DNA from: Tausonia pullulans
Lineage: Eukaryota > Basidiomycota > Tremellomycetes > Cystofilobasidiales > Mrakiaceae
Assembly: GCA_951802195.1 (NCBI GenBank)
Contig: OX637622.1
Span: 62,001-126,000, forward strand
Direction: 5' to 3'
DNA length: 64,000 nucleotides
Shown here: positions 43,701 through 53,871 of the stretch, piece after piece
Position numbering within the stretch: the stretch's first letter is position 1
Layout of the letters: every line of letters starts with the position of its first letter
Program-made: the position numbers and the translations under genes
The notes under the pieces: model-generated
Told to the model about the DNA's origin: nothing
The model's database searches: none
The model's input: only the letters and a program-made list of their open reading frames with translations

Positions 43701-45282
43701 ATGCCCTCTTCTGAAGAGGCATCGCCCTCATCCCAAAGTTACTCCCCGCCGCTTCCGGGCTGCATCGTTCCAGCAGCTGCCGAGGGCGACGAGCTCGAGC
43801 CCATACACTACCGGCCGTACCTCGGCGAGGAGGCCGACCTCAAGCATGTTGTCCGACTCGTCGAGACCGAACTCTCCGAGCCCTACACGGTGAGGAGAAA
43901 CGTTTCTGTAAGAATTCTTGCTTTTACTTTAGCCTGCTGACGCGCCGAGGGCTGCACAGATCTACACATACAGGTTCGTTCGCGCGTAAACGGAGCAAGC
44001 GAGACGCGTTATGTGGAGGGAGGAGTGCCTCGTCGTATTCCTTGCAGTCTAGCGGCGCCTTGCTCTTCTCGAGGGAAGATATCAACGCTCCAGCTTCCCC
44101 TTCGTCAACTATTGAGAGTACGAGTTGCCCATCTAGCCGGTGGACACGCGCGCATCTCAGCCTCCTTGGTCTTTCCGCAGCGCGCTGGTCAGCTGCCCAC
44201 CATCGAATCTCTTCCTTACATTCCAATCTCCCACCCATCGTTCGATCGCTCGCTCCTGCATGTCTGCATGTCTCGATAGGCGCACCACTGTCAATGCTGA
44301 CTTGGTGGTCCCTGCTCTTGTGGCCTCATCCGATCAGGTACTTTCTAAATCAATGGTGAGCAGCAATACCAGGTCTGCCTTCTTCCCATTCTCAGACTGA
44401 GCGACCCTTCTCTTCATTCTAGGCCACAACTTGCCTTCTTCGTCCGTCCCTCCCCTCATCGATCCACGTCTCCTCCCTCGTGAGCTCAAGCTTGCCTTCC
44501 CGCTCCACCCCCTCCGGCAGGCCTACACGACCGACCCATCTTACCCCATCGCCACCATCATCTGCAAACAAGACCCCCACCGATCCACCAACCGCGCCTA
44601 TATCGCCATGCTCTCCGTCCACCCAGCGTACCGCGGTCGAGGGATCGCCAAGGCGCTCGTTCGACGCGTCATTGATACCGTGCGGTCGCCCCTTCCGCCT
44701 CCATCTTCGCCGTCAACATCGTCAGCAAGTTCAGCGGTAGCTGCATCGGTAACGAAGGCGGACGAAATTGTCCTGGAGACGGAGGCGGACAACGATGCTG
44801 CGCTGGGGCTGTACGAGCGGATGGGATTTGTGAGGGAGAAGCGGCTCTATCGGTTCTACCTCAACGTAAGTTGTGTCTCCCCTCGCCCGAAGAGGGAGGA
44901 CAAGGAAGCAATTGACGAATGGACCTCCTTCCTCTTATTTCGAATGTAGGGCAAGGACGCCTATAGGCTGCTCTTGCCTCTGTTGCCGCTCGAGATGGAC
45001 GCCCCACCACAAGCGTCACAAGTGCCCCGGCCTCCACCGCTGCCGAATCTTCCGCGACCGATGACGATGACCACAGCAGCGCCCTTAACCGAGGAGGACG
45101 AAGACAACGAGCATGACGGGGATGTCTGGGAGGACGACGAGGGCCAAGAGGACCAGGACCAGGGCCTGCTGGCTCCTGTTGCTCCGAGTGGCGGTGGTGG
45201 TCACGACGAGCGCGACTTATCCGAGTCAGAGTGGCGGACCGCGGCTCAGCTGGCGGAGAGTCTGCATGGGGTCGGAATCTAG
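43701..45282 (+). CDS. NAA30: N-alpha-acetyltransferase 30, NatC catalytic subunit (Mak3/Naa30)
   Basis: Naa30 co-translationally acetylates N-terminal Met followed by hydrophobic residues, with Naa35 and Naa38. Spliced exons give LVETELSEPYT-IYTYR-YFLNQW-PQLAFF-AYTTDPSYPIATIICKQD, the characteristic Mak3 start. Then come TNRAYIAMLSVHPAYRGRGI (acetyl-CoA motif RGRGIA), EIVLETEADNDAALGLYERM, GFVREKRLYRFYLNGKDAYR and LLLPL. Exons: 43701-43889, 43960-43973 (14 nt), 44338-44355 (18 nt), 44423-44441 (19 nt), 44521-44865, 44950-45282. Introns are 70, 364, 67, 79 and 84 nt. Odd features: a Ser/Pro insert of about 25 residues before the EIVLETE strand, and an acidic C-terminal tail of about 90 residues after the catalytic domain. 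Confidence 0.9.
43960..43973 (+). other. 14-nt microexon of NAA30
   Basis: Acceptor GCTGCACAG precedes ATCTACACATACAG, which is followed by donor GTTCGT. It encodes IYTY plus two bases of Arg. IYTYR is nearly invariant in Naa30 proteins after SEPY, so the exon must be used. Confidence 0.85.
44338..44355 (+). other. 18-nt microexon of NAA30
   Basis: Acceptor CCGATCAG precedes GTACTTTCTAAATCAATG, which is followed by donor GTGAGC. It completes Arg and encodes YFLNQ plus two bases of Trp. YF-x-x-W directly after IYTYR is the family pattern. Confidence 0.85.
44423..44441 (+). other. 19-nt microexon of NAA30
   Basis: Acceptor ATTCTAG precedes GCCACAACTTGCCTTCTTC, which is followed by GTCCGT. It encodes (W)PQLAFF in phase with the next exon at 44521 (AYTTDPSYPIA). 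A longer exon using the GTGAGC at 44479 would end out of frame with that exon. Confidence 0.7.
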
Positions 45283-45560
45283 ATGCCTTTGCGTGGCTTG
45301 CCTTCTTTGTGGTGAGAGAAGCATTATGGTTCATGAGGAGACAGACGAACAAAGGATGCCGAAAAAGAGATGAGAAGGGAGGGCAAGGGTAGGGTTGGGC
45401 TAGGGTACGGAGAAGTGCGGAGACCGTGGGAGTGTGCATCGTGAGGACAAGAAAGAGAAGAAAGAGATGCGAGAGTTGATGAGAGAGCACAGGCAGGAGG
45501 ATGATGAGAGGGAACGAGAAAGCGAAAAAAGAGCGGAATTCGTCCAATGAGAGAAAGAGA
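45283..45560. other. convergent 3' region
   Basis: 278 bp between the NAA30 stop and the Munc13-like stop; purine-rich on the plus strand, no gene. Confidence 0.5.
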
Positions 45561-48500
45561 TCAACCGTCTCTCAACTGGTACCCACCCCGACCCTGCGAC
45601 TGCTGGTGCGCAGGCGAAGCGTGAACCGCTGGGATGCTTGGGACCTCGGGGATCCCACCTGCTCCACCGCCGTAGCGACTCGTCCGCTTAGTGCCTCCGC
45701 CGCCGCCAAGCCGGGACCGGCCTGTGGGCTTGGTGATGAGCTGGGGCGAAGGCGCCGACGAGGCGGCTTCGATGGCTGCCTTGGCTTCAATCTGGGAAAC
45801 GATGAAGTCGAGAGTTCCCGGTCTCATCCTCAGAATCCGGAGAATGATGTCGGCGCTATTGCCGCCATCAGCGCCCTGGACTTTCTTCTCCCGCTTGCGG
45901 TCCTTGATGGTTCCGAGGCTCCGCTGCTGGAAGACCGACTTGGCGCGTTTGACAGTTCCGGCCTTGCGGAGGGCAGCTTGCGAGTCGCGGATGCATTGCT
46001 GTACGCACGCAGAGACAGCCAAGTCAGCGAGAAATCACGGGGCAGAGCACGAGGACGAGAAGCGCACCATCATGAGCTCATCGGTGGAGTCGTCATAGAG
46101 GAGTCGGATCTTCATGAGCTCGAGGTACTTTTGGTTCTTGAGTGTCTCGATCGAGAGACCTTTCTCGTCGCCACCAGCGTGGAAGAAGCTGTGAGGTAGT
46201 GAATGGGTTAAAGGCTGAATGAAAATGATATAGAAGAGGAAAAGGGTACTCACTTGCGTAGGAACTGGAAACCGTTGGACAGGCAATGAAATCAGCTCGG
46301 TTTCCATACGGATCAAAGTTGGCTAGATTTTCGCACCTCGCACCACTTCATGACAATGTCGACCTCCTGGTCCGTGAGCGGCCGCATGTCCGTCGGGGCG
46401 GCGCTCAGCGGGGGGACGAGGAGAGCCTCGAGTATCGAGAGGATTTCCTTCCAAGTCTTCGCAAAGACCGCATGAAGGGCGCTGAGGGTGAGCGAGCTGC
46501 TGAGGGTCGCCATGTTGACGTCGAGGTAGTCGAGCAGTGGCGCAATGGCGTCCTCGATGTCGGCGTCGGTGAGGACGTAGCCCTTGGGTTTCGGCGGCGG
46601 CAGCGGAATCTCATCCTTGGGGAGCGGGATAGCCGGCTCGTTCGACGAGCCCAAGGCGGAGCGGAACCGGTCGGTGAGCTTGTGGACGGCGTTGTTGGCG
46701 ACGGCGTTGTAGTCGACGGGCGCCGTCGGTGGTTTGATGAGCGCTTTGATGACCTTCATCGAGAGCGACTGCCGAATGAACGGCGACATCTGGAGGAGGG
46801 AGTGGACCGGTGAGTTCCAGCTCTTCCGAGCAGCAGGGGAAGCCACGTACCTTGGCAACAAACGTCCGAATCATGTCGTTCTCGGCCCTCTTGAGCGTCC
46901 GGAACGCGCGCCCAAAGTAGAAACCGATCTCGTCTTTCTCGCCCTCCATACTGATCCTAAGGAGAAGCCGGCCCGTCTTCTCCTCGAGATTGTACCAGAC
47001 ATCATGAGCCAGGAAGTCGCCGTACTTCTTTGGATCCAGTCGGATATATGCCCGGCCGATCTCGTCGTGCTTGCCGATAAGGTTACGGTCCCGGACGGTC
47101 GCCATGACCCAAATACCCTTGGGCACCGAGATGTCAAATGTTTGGTCCCCTGCACTCAAAAAAGGGGTCAACAGAAGCTTAAGGAAGGACTTGAACTATG
47201 ATGGAAGGGCCTCACAGCGAGGGTCGATGGTTTCGTAGATTGTTCGCGTCTTGGCAAGTCGGTTGCCGTGCTCATCGCTGATGGTGACGAACGTGTCGAG
47301 CTTAGCCGTTGGGTCACGGTCGTGGCCGATGAGGCCCTCGGCAAGGACAACCTTGACTGTGAAAAGGAACCGCTCGGGTTCGTTCTTGGCTGGTACGGTG
47401 GGCGCCTCTTCCCGAATGATCTGCGTCACCTCATCGACACGCATCTTCTCGTTCATCCGCTCAAGCTCAATCCGACCAGTCTCGATGTTGTTGAGCTTGA
47501 CGCAGGACTATGGGTATAACAAGGTCAGAATAGTGGTCAGAGAGGGTTCGAAGCCGAAATGAAGAACGCACAGCGGGGATAAAGTTGAAGGGCTCGATGG
47601 CCTTCTCCCCTTGGAGGGCCAGCCGGGCTTTGACGATCCAGGCGTTCTCCTTCGGGATCGAAGGATCGATGACTGCCCTGGGGAACATTTCGGAGAGGAA
47701 CTCTTCCTCGACGGCGTTGCAGTACTGTTCGACGAGTTTGCTGAGCGTCTGAGAGGCGACGCAAGGGGCCCTCCAGTTAGAAAACTGGCTTGCAGGATGA
47801 AGCGTGCAGAGGACCTCTCTCTTACCTTGGCGAGCGCGGTGAGGAACTGGGCCTCCTGGTAGAGGTCCGGCCACTCGAGCGAGTATAGGAAGTCAACGGC
47901 GCTTGAGAAGGACCGGAAGACGTCAACGATCGAGGAACTGTTCATCGAGTGACCGTCCGGCTCGAACTAAGATGTATGCGTGAGTAGACAGGTCAAGAAG
48001 TGATTGGCCAAAACGTAAGAAGACGCATGACTCACGTTATCGACCTTGATGGCCTAGAAGGGGATGCGGTAGAAGACAGTGAATGCCAGGGTCAAGGTCA
48101 AGGATCTCTCCCTCGCACACGCAAAGCCGCCGACTTACCTCCGCGGCCCACTTCGCCGTCAGGGCGTCCGTGTCGCTGAGCCACTTCAGAACGAAGGGCT
48201 CGAAAAAGGCCCCCATCTCGAATGACACGCCCGAGCTACAAAAAGAGAGAGATGGAGGTTGAGTCAGCTAAAGAGTCCTGGGGTTCTTGATCGTCGCTCG
48301 CACTGGCGCAAACGCACTCCGGTGCATACGACTCGAGCATGGCGAGGGTGTCCATCGAACGCCTATAGAGACCAAAGACCTCGTCGACCTCGACTTTCGG
48401 CTGTCGGTCGGGCATGTCCCTCGTCGGCGCAGGGATCGCGTCCTCGAGGATCCGGGTGTGGGCATCCTCGAGGTCTTGGAGAAGGAGAGGAACATGCTGG

Positions 48501-51445
48501 CCGAGGACGATCTCGACTATGTTGATGCGCCCGAAGATTGATTTGGGGAACCGCTTGAGGGCGAGCTTGCCTTGCTTCTCAACCCAATCAATAATGGTGA
48601 GCAAGGGCTCGACCTCGTTCGGACTGTCAGCGGAGAAGACCTCCGTCGTCATTGTCGAATAGAGCTCGAAAGCCTGCTGACGAATCACGTTGGCGATCTC
48701 ATCGAGGTTCTCCCGGTCGACGTCGCGGTCGCCGACGAGTTCAGTCGACCGCAGGGCTTCGAGCACATCAAGCTCCTCCTGAATGTCGGCCTGCTTCTTT
48801 TTGTTATAGCTCTCGAGCGAGAATCGCAGCTGGCGGAGGAAGTGTTCCCAGATGGCGTTTAAGATCTGGACAAGATAGGAGCTCTGGGATGAGGTGGGGA
48901 AGAAATTTCAGCAGAGTGGAGAGAGAGAGAGTGAAAGCTGCCGCTGACACTCACGTCCTGCCACGGCCACAGATGCGGCGGGGTCTTGCGCGCCTCGCCC
49001 ATGACGCGCTCGATCGCCATAGTGACACATTCTGGTGGAGCCTCCTCGCGAGCGTTCTTGTGACGGAGAACGTCGAGAAATGCGACGAGTCTGTACGGTT
49101 GGCCGATCCGCCAGCGAAGGGCGCATTCATTGAGGAGCTCGACATGGCTCGCGGAGAGGATCGAGAGGTCGACCTCCTCGTCCTGAGGCAGGTTGGCCAT
49201 ATTGTTCTAGTGCGACGAGATCGAGCTAGGGACGTCAGCAACGTCTTTAAGGCTTTAAGCGCACAGCAATAGCAACGCACGATATCGCAGTCAATCGCAA
49301 CCTCGAGCAACCGCTTGTAGAACGGGCGCGGCTGCGGTGGGACATACGTCAAGTCGTGGCCGGCGGCAACCACCTCGTCGAGGTCGACACCTGCGAGCGT
49401 TGAGTCGGCATCGAGCGACCTGTGACTCCGAACACTCGGGGTCCGCGAGGCACCGTCGCTTAGACGAAGCTGGCCGTACGTGGACGGCTCGGCTGCGAGC
49501 TCGCTTGTGTTTGAGGGGTGGCTCGTAAGGCCCGGCCTGTCAACCGACGACAACGACGGAAGCTCGGCCGAAGACTCTTTGGCGAGCTCGGGGTAAAGTT
49601 GGACCATCACCATGACAAGCTGGGAGAGGTGGGCGACCTCGGCTTGTCGCCAAGTGTTCCAGGCCTCTTCAGAGTCAAAGTCATCCTGAGCCGCGGGGAA
49701 AGCGAGGCCAGCATTGATGTTTTTTAGGCATGTCTGCAGGTTTTGGTGGCCCTAAAGTTAGCGCGGGATAGGGATGGGAAAGCGGAAATGATCGACTAGC
49801 CTTGAGATCATTCATGGCAGCCTGGAGGAGGGACAGGTCAAGGGCATTCAGCTGATAGCGCAGACATGCAAGCGAGCTGGAGATTTTGAGGGTACCTTCA
49901 CTGTGCATGTCCGCTTGATCCCCTCGAGATCCTCGGCGAGCTCCGCGTTATTCCGCCCGAAAAGCGCGCCGACGACCTGGACCATGGGCATGTCCTTGGG
50001 ATCCGAGCTGTGCCACATGCTTAGTGGTTTGGGCCGGCCCACGCTTGCTCGGTTGCCATTAGAGCTCGGGGTTGGGTTCGACGAGACCGGTGGTGGCGGC
50101 GGCTTGGAGGGCGCCGAGGCGAGCTTCTCCGAGTAGCCGTCGAGCTTGACCATCAGTTCGGACGAGACGCCGCTCACGTTCTTCAAGGTGTCGCGGAGGA
50201 TGCGGACGATTTGGCCGACCTGAACGTTGAGCTCGCTAGACGGGGCAAGCGCGTGGAGTTCAGAGGTGTCCACAGACGTAAGGCGGACGGGGTGGAAAGG
50301 GCAGACTCACTACTTCCACTCAAAGTCCGGAACCTGGTTCCTCTCGCGAGCTCGTCGATCTTCCTTCTGAAGCTCCTTGGTCGCGACCGAGACGAACATG
50401 AGGATCAGCTCCTCGATCTTGCGGTTCTCGCGAACGCCACGGAGGAAGCTCGGGTCGTTCTCCATGTTGCCCCAGAAGGTGGCCACTGTTGCTCGGATCC
50501 GAGCGTCCGAGAAGCTTAGTTCGCATGAATCAATACAAGGCGCGCAAGATGTCAGTGCTGGGTCGAAGGGTCGAGGTACGACGCGTCGCAGATGCTTGCT
50601 ATCCTCCTCCCTCGCGCCTCTCATGCGCTAGTACCCTTCTTGCCTGTATCGAGCGACCCCTGCCGTCTCGAACAGGCAGAGGGACCTTTTCATGTTTCAA
50701 AGAGCCAACTGAACATCTGTCCACCTCCGCCAGCAGACGCAGAGTCAGAGAGATAAAGCGAGTGATGAGAGCTCACCTTGGGTCGCGGTTCATCCAGATC
50801 GCTTTGAGTTTAGTATCCAACGCCTTGAAGGTCTTATCTGGGAACTTCGACGACTTGTCCTTGCCCCCACTGCTGCTGTTTCCCATGAACATGGACGTGA
50901 AGTCGGGCATCTTGAACGCTTCCTGAATGCGAGCGGTGTGGCCCCTCGAGGACGGCGGCTCGGCGCCCGAGGGACTCTCGTCCTCGGGAATGGCCTCTGC
51001 CGGCCGAGGGCGCATAAGGTACGCGAGGTATCTGTCCGGGGGAAAAGGACGGAGGCGAGGTAGCGAAAAGGCATGAAGAATCGAAGGTCAGAACGGTAAG
51101 GGTGGCCGGGGGTGCGTGCTACGAGCTGGCCGCCGGCCTGGTCCGGAATGGGAAGGAGGGCCTCACGCGATGCGAAGTGCATATCTGCCGGCAAGGATAA
51201 CCATAGGAGGAGCATATTCAGGTTCGTTGTGCGAGGGAGAGAGCGAGTGCCATGGCGGTGGCTGGGCCCAAGGTCGTTAAACAACAGACGCACTGATAGA
51301 CGGCCTCGTCGGTGACGGCGTTGGGACGCGTCCTGCCAGCAAACGAATGCCGAGCGGAAGAGAGACTCATCCGCTTGGACGGGTAGCTCGAAAGCGGTCT
51401 GCGGGCGGCAATAGCGGTTGAGAGGGCGGGATGGGGAATGGACAA
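45561..51445 (-). CDS. fungal Munc13-like vesicle-priming protein with C2 and MHD domains
   Basis: Fungal relatives of Unc13/Munc13 act at the plasma membrane in exocytosis and membrane integrity (S. pombe Ync13 is an example). Exons give RTRPNAVTDEAVYQ-YALRIA-YLAYLMRPRPAE, the family N terminus, then FKALDTKLKAIWMNRDPR. Later exons carry long alpha-helical MUN-type segments (NLDEIANVIRQQAFELYSTM, EKQGKLALKRFPKSIFGRIN). A C2 domain follows: VKVVLAEGLIGHDRDPTAKL, DTFVTISDEHGNRLAKTRTI, IDPRWDQTFDISVPKGIWVM and VRDRNLIGKHDEIGRAYIRL. After it is an MHD2-like region (FAKTWKEILSILEALLVPPL). The tail is GGGG/SR-rich, ending GYQLRDG at 45561. About 1,500 residues with many introns. The exact start (51445 or the Met near 51370) is uncertain. 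Confidence 0.85.
51167..51184 (-). other. 18-nt microexon of the Munc13-like gene
   Basis: On the minus strand TGCCGGCAG precedes ATATGCACTTCGCATCGC, which is followed by GTGAGG. It encodes the last base of Gln, then YALRI and two bases of Ala, joining VYQ to AYLAYLMRPRP. The joined YALRIAYLAYLM is what related fungal proteins show. Confidence 0.8.
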
Positions 51446-51790
51446 CGTGGGTGGGTGGTGGAGCGGCGGGTGCTAGCTGGCTCGGGCGTGCTGTTGGTAG
51501 TTGTTGCAGGCTAGAGAGCGCGCTCTCGCCGTCAGCCTCTCCCGCTTGCTCGCACTGCTCTCGGGCCCTCTCTCCCGCCCTGTGGCATGATCTCCCGCCA
51601 CACGTTGCTGATGATGCGAGCGCCTCATTCATCTGTTCCTGCATGCAGCAATATCAATGCTGGAAAAAGGCGGTGGCCTAATATAAAGAGAGTACGCTGT
51701 GCGCCGGGCTTCAATCGAAGAGATGAATGTGCTACCTCGCGGAGAAAATGCGGTTTCACTCGCCCGGGCAGACAGCCTTGCATTCGAGGG
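51446..51790. other. upstream region of Munc13-like gene
   Basis: 345 bp between the start of the Munc13-like gene and the tRNA cassette; no gene or RNA recognised. Confidence 0.5.
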
Positions 51791-51804
51791 GAAAGGGAAA
51801 AACT

Positions 51805-51885
51805 TAATGGTGCCGGGAATTGAACCCGGGCCTAGTGCATACTGCCGATGGCAAGCACCAATGATAGCCACTTCACCACACCATT
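51805..51885 (-). tRNA. tRNA-Gly(GCC) with 9-nt intron, copy 2
   Basis: Same structure as the copy at 834-914: acceptor AATGGTG/CACCATT, discriminator A, anticodon GCC, 9-nt intron after position 37 (here TCGGCAGTA). It is identical over its whole length to the copy at 55987-56067. A T5 run follows (AAGTTTTTCCC). Confidence 0.9.
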
Positions 51886-52003
51886 CTCTCAATCTCAAAC
51901 TACCGCCTGAGACGATGAATTCTCTCCGCTCACGGTCGATAAGGACCTCTGGCTCTCCAGCGCCAGCTGATTGTACTCTTCCACCTCCTCCCTCTTCTCC
52001 CTC

Positions 52004-52073
52004 TCTAGCCAGAATCTCTCTCCCTTCCTCCTTATCGTCATCTCTCATAGGGGCGTATCGTCCTCTACTCTCG
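52004..52073 (-). repeat. tRNA-upstream element (TUE-4)
   Basis: In minus sense it reads GTAGAGGACGATACGCC then CCTATGAGAGATGACG, with GGCTAGAGAGG about 25 bp further on. It lies about 150 bp 5' of the Gly-GCC tRNA and points the same way. It is part of the duplicated cassette. Confidence 0.65.
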
Positions 52074-52237
52074 TCCAAAGTTCATCCTCCCTTGGGGAGT
52101 TGCAAGTCCGCGATGGCGTGCCTTGGTCGTGCTCCTGAGCTCTCAGAAGTAACGAGGATGACACTGCGAGTGAAGTGATGCTTTGAGATGGACGATCGGC
52201 GCCGGACACAATATGGTCAACACCGAGCCGGCACGAC

Positions 52238-53721
52238 TCATTCATTCATGCCCTCCATCTCGTCGTCCCCCCCTGCCACTCGTCCTCCACCCGCACCAAC
52301 AACCTCCCTCACACCTTCTGGCTGCTTTCCGTCCTTCTCGTCCTCCGTTCCCTTTTCCCTGCCCCTGCCCCTTCCACGCCTCCTCTTCTTCTCCGGCCGT
52401 CCGTTCTTCGACCCTCCTCTCCCTTCAAGCTTCCTTGCCTCCCTCGCGGTCTTGACCCCCACCGCACGGTCGGCCTTCCGCTTCTTGACATCTTTTGGAG
52501 CGGTGGTACGGACAAGCTTGGCGCGGAGGGAGACGAGGCGGTCTGACTGGGGCTGCTGCGCTTGGGGTTGGTGGGCGGAGGAAGAAGGGAGGGGTTTTCC
52601 GGTGGCGGCTACGGGGCGCTGGGTCGGGAGGAGCTGGGCGTGGGTGATGAGGGAAGTCGGAGGCGGGAATGGGGATGGAAGAGAGGAAGTGGAGGGCGTA
52701 GGAGGTGGTTGGAGGTGCGGAACGTTGAGTGGAGGTGGGAGAAGGGCGAGCAGAAGGTCGAGCTGGGACGGGGCGAGGGAGGCCTAGGACATAGGAAGAG
52801 GGAGACGAAGGTGTCAGAAAGGGTATAAGGGAACGAACGTATCATCATCTTCATGTGAGGGAGGGACGCGTCCGTCCTGTCAAAAGTTAGACACTCACGT
52901 GGATCGCGACAACACATGCCCTCCTAAGCCCCAATGCCCCTACTAAGACTGCCTCTGCTCCCCTCGCCAGCCCAACGAGCCTCACACACTGGTCCTCGCC
53001 CCCTCCCTCAGCACGAACACGTCCGTTCCAGCCAGCGACAAGCACAGGAAGGTGCGCGACGAGCGAGGGCGGGTCCACGTCCTGAAGCGCGACAGCGATG
53101 ACGACGGGTAGAGCACGCGACGTTGCTTGGGCGACGGCAGAGGGAGAACGCTGGAGGAGACGGGTGACGCCGGCTAGGCCGATGGTGAGGTGGTCTAGGA
53201 CCTCAGGTCGGACGGGGAGGGAGTTGACAAGCGGCTCCTCTGTGCGCGGCGCGCGCGAGAGGCGGCCCCGGGCCAGGTGGTGGGCGGCGACGCCGGGGAG
53301 GAGGGCACAGATCGTGTGGAGAATAGAGGACTGGAGGTGGTTCGGGAGTGAGGGCCTGCAAGAGAGAGACAGAAGAAGGGTCAGCGACCTGGTCGGCACG
53401 AAAGTGACAGGAGTAGCCCAAGCTGCAGCGACACGACACGCACCAACGGACAAGCAATGGCGACTCGAGAAGGCCCTTGTAGACAACCTTGCCCTCGGCC
53501 GTCATGTTAGCCTTCTGCTTTCCCTTGTTATTGCCAGCATACTGAGGCGCCGGCGAGGACGGGCCCGAGGGGGCGAAGGAGGAGCCGGCCGACGGGGAGG
53601 CGGCGGCTTTCGCGCGGATGGAATGAGCGACCTGATGGGTCATTAGACGAGAAGACTGCTTGGCGAGCAGCGGCGGCCTGGCCGGAGATGGGCCTGGCGA
53701 GGCAGACGCTGAGGCTGACAT
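52238..53721 (-). CDS. POP3: RNase P/MRP subunit Pop3
   Basis: Pop3 is a protein subunit of nuclear RNase P and RNase MRP, which mature tRNA 5' ends and pre-rRNA. Exon 1 (from 53721) starts MSASASASPGPSPARPPLLA and carries GKVVYKGLLESPLLVRW. The next exon gives PSLPNHLQSSILHTICALLP, VRPEVLDHLTIGLAGVTRLL, LPVVIAVALQDVDPPSLVAH and VRLVGLARGAEAVLVGALGL, ending RRACVVAIH. This is the Pop3 core, which resembles the L7Ae fold. The last exon has ASLAPSQLDLLLALLPPPLN and a very basic tail (PEKKRRRGRGRGREKG) that should act as a nuclear signal. The N- and C-terminal extensions make it longer than yeast Pop3. Divergent from PSY4, with 150 bp between starts. Confidence 0.85.
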
Positions 53722-53871
53722 GTTGAGGAGGGTGGTCGTTGGAGAGAGGACAACCGCGTGCTCCTGGCCTTGTTCACGCCTCCGGGTGAGCTGCTCGGTG
53801 GCTCGCGACCGAGTCGTTCTACTCTCAACCACTACGACGGCCAGGCAATCGATCCACGTCGACCCCCAAGC

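Larger units (their letters stand above)
51791..52073 (-). repeat. duplicated tRNA-Gly(GCC) cassette, copy A
   Basis: About 283 bp, nearly identical to 55973-56254 in the same orientation. It contains the tRNA, its 3' T5 run, its 5' leader and the upstream element. Only a handful of differences are visible, mostly in the last 50 bp. The sequence beyond both ends is unrelated, so the breakpoints are sharp. Confidence 0.92.
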
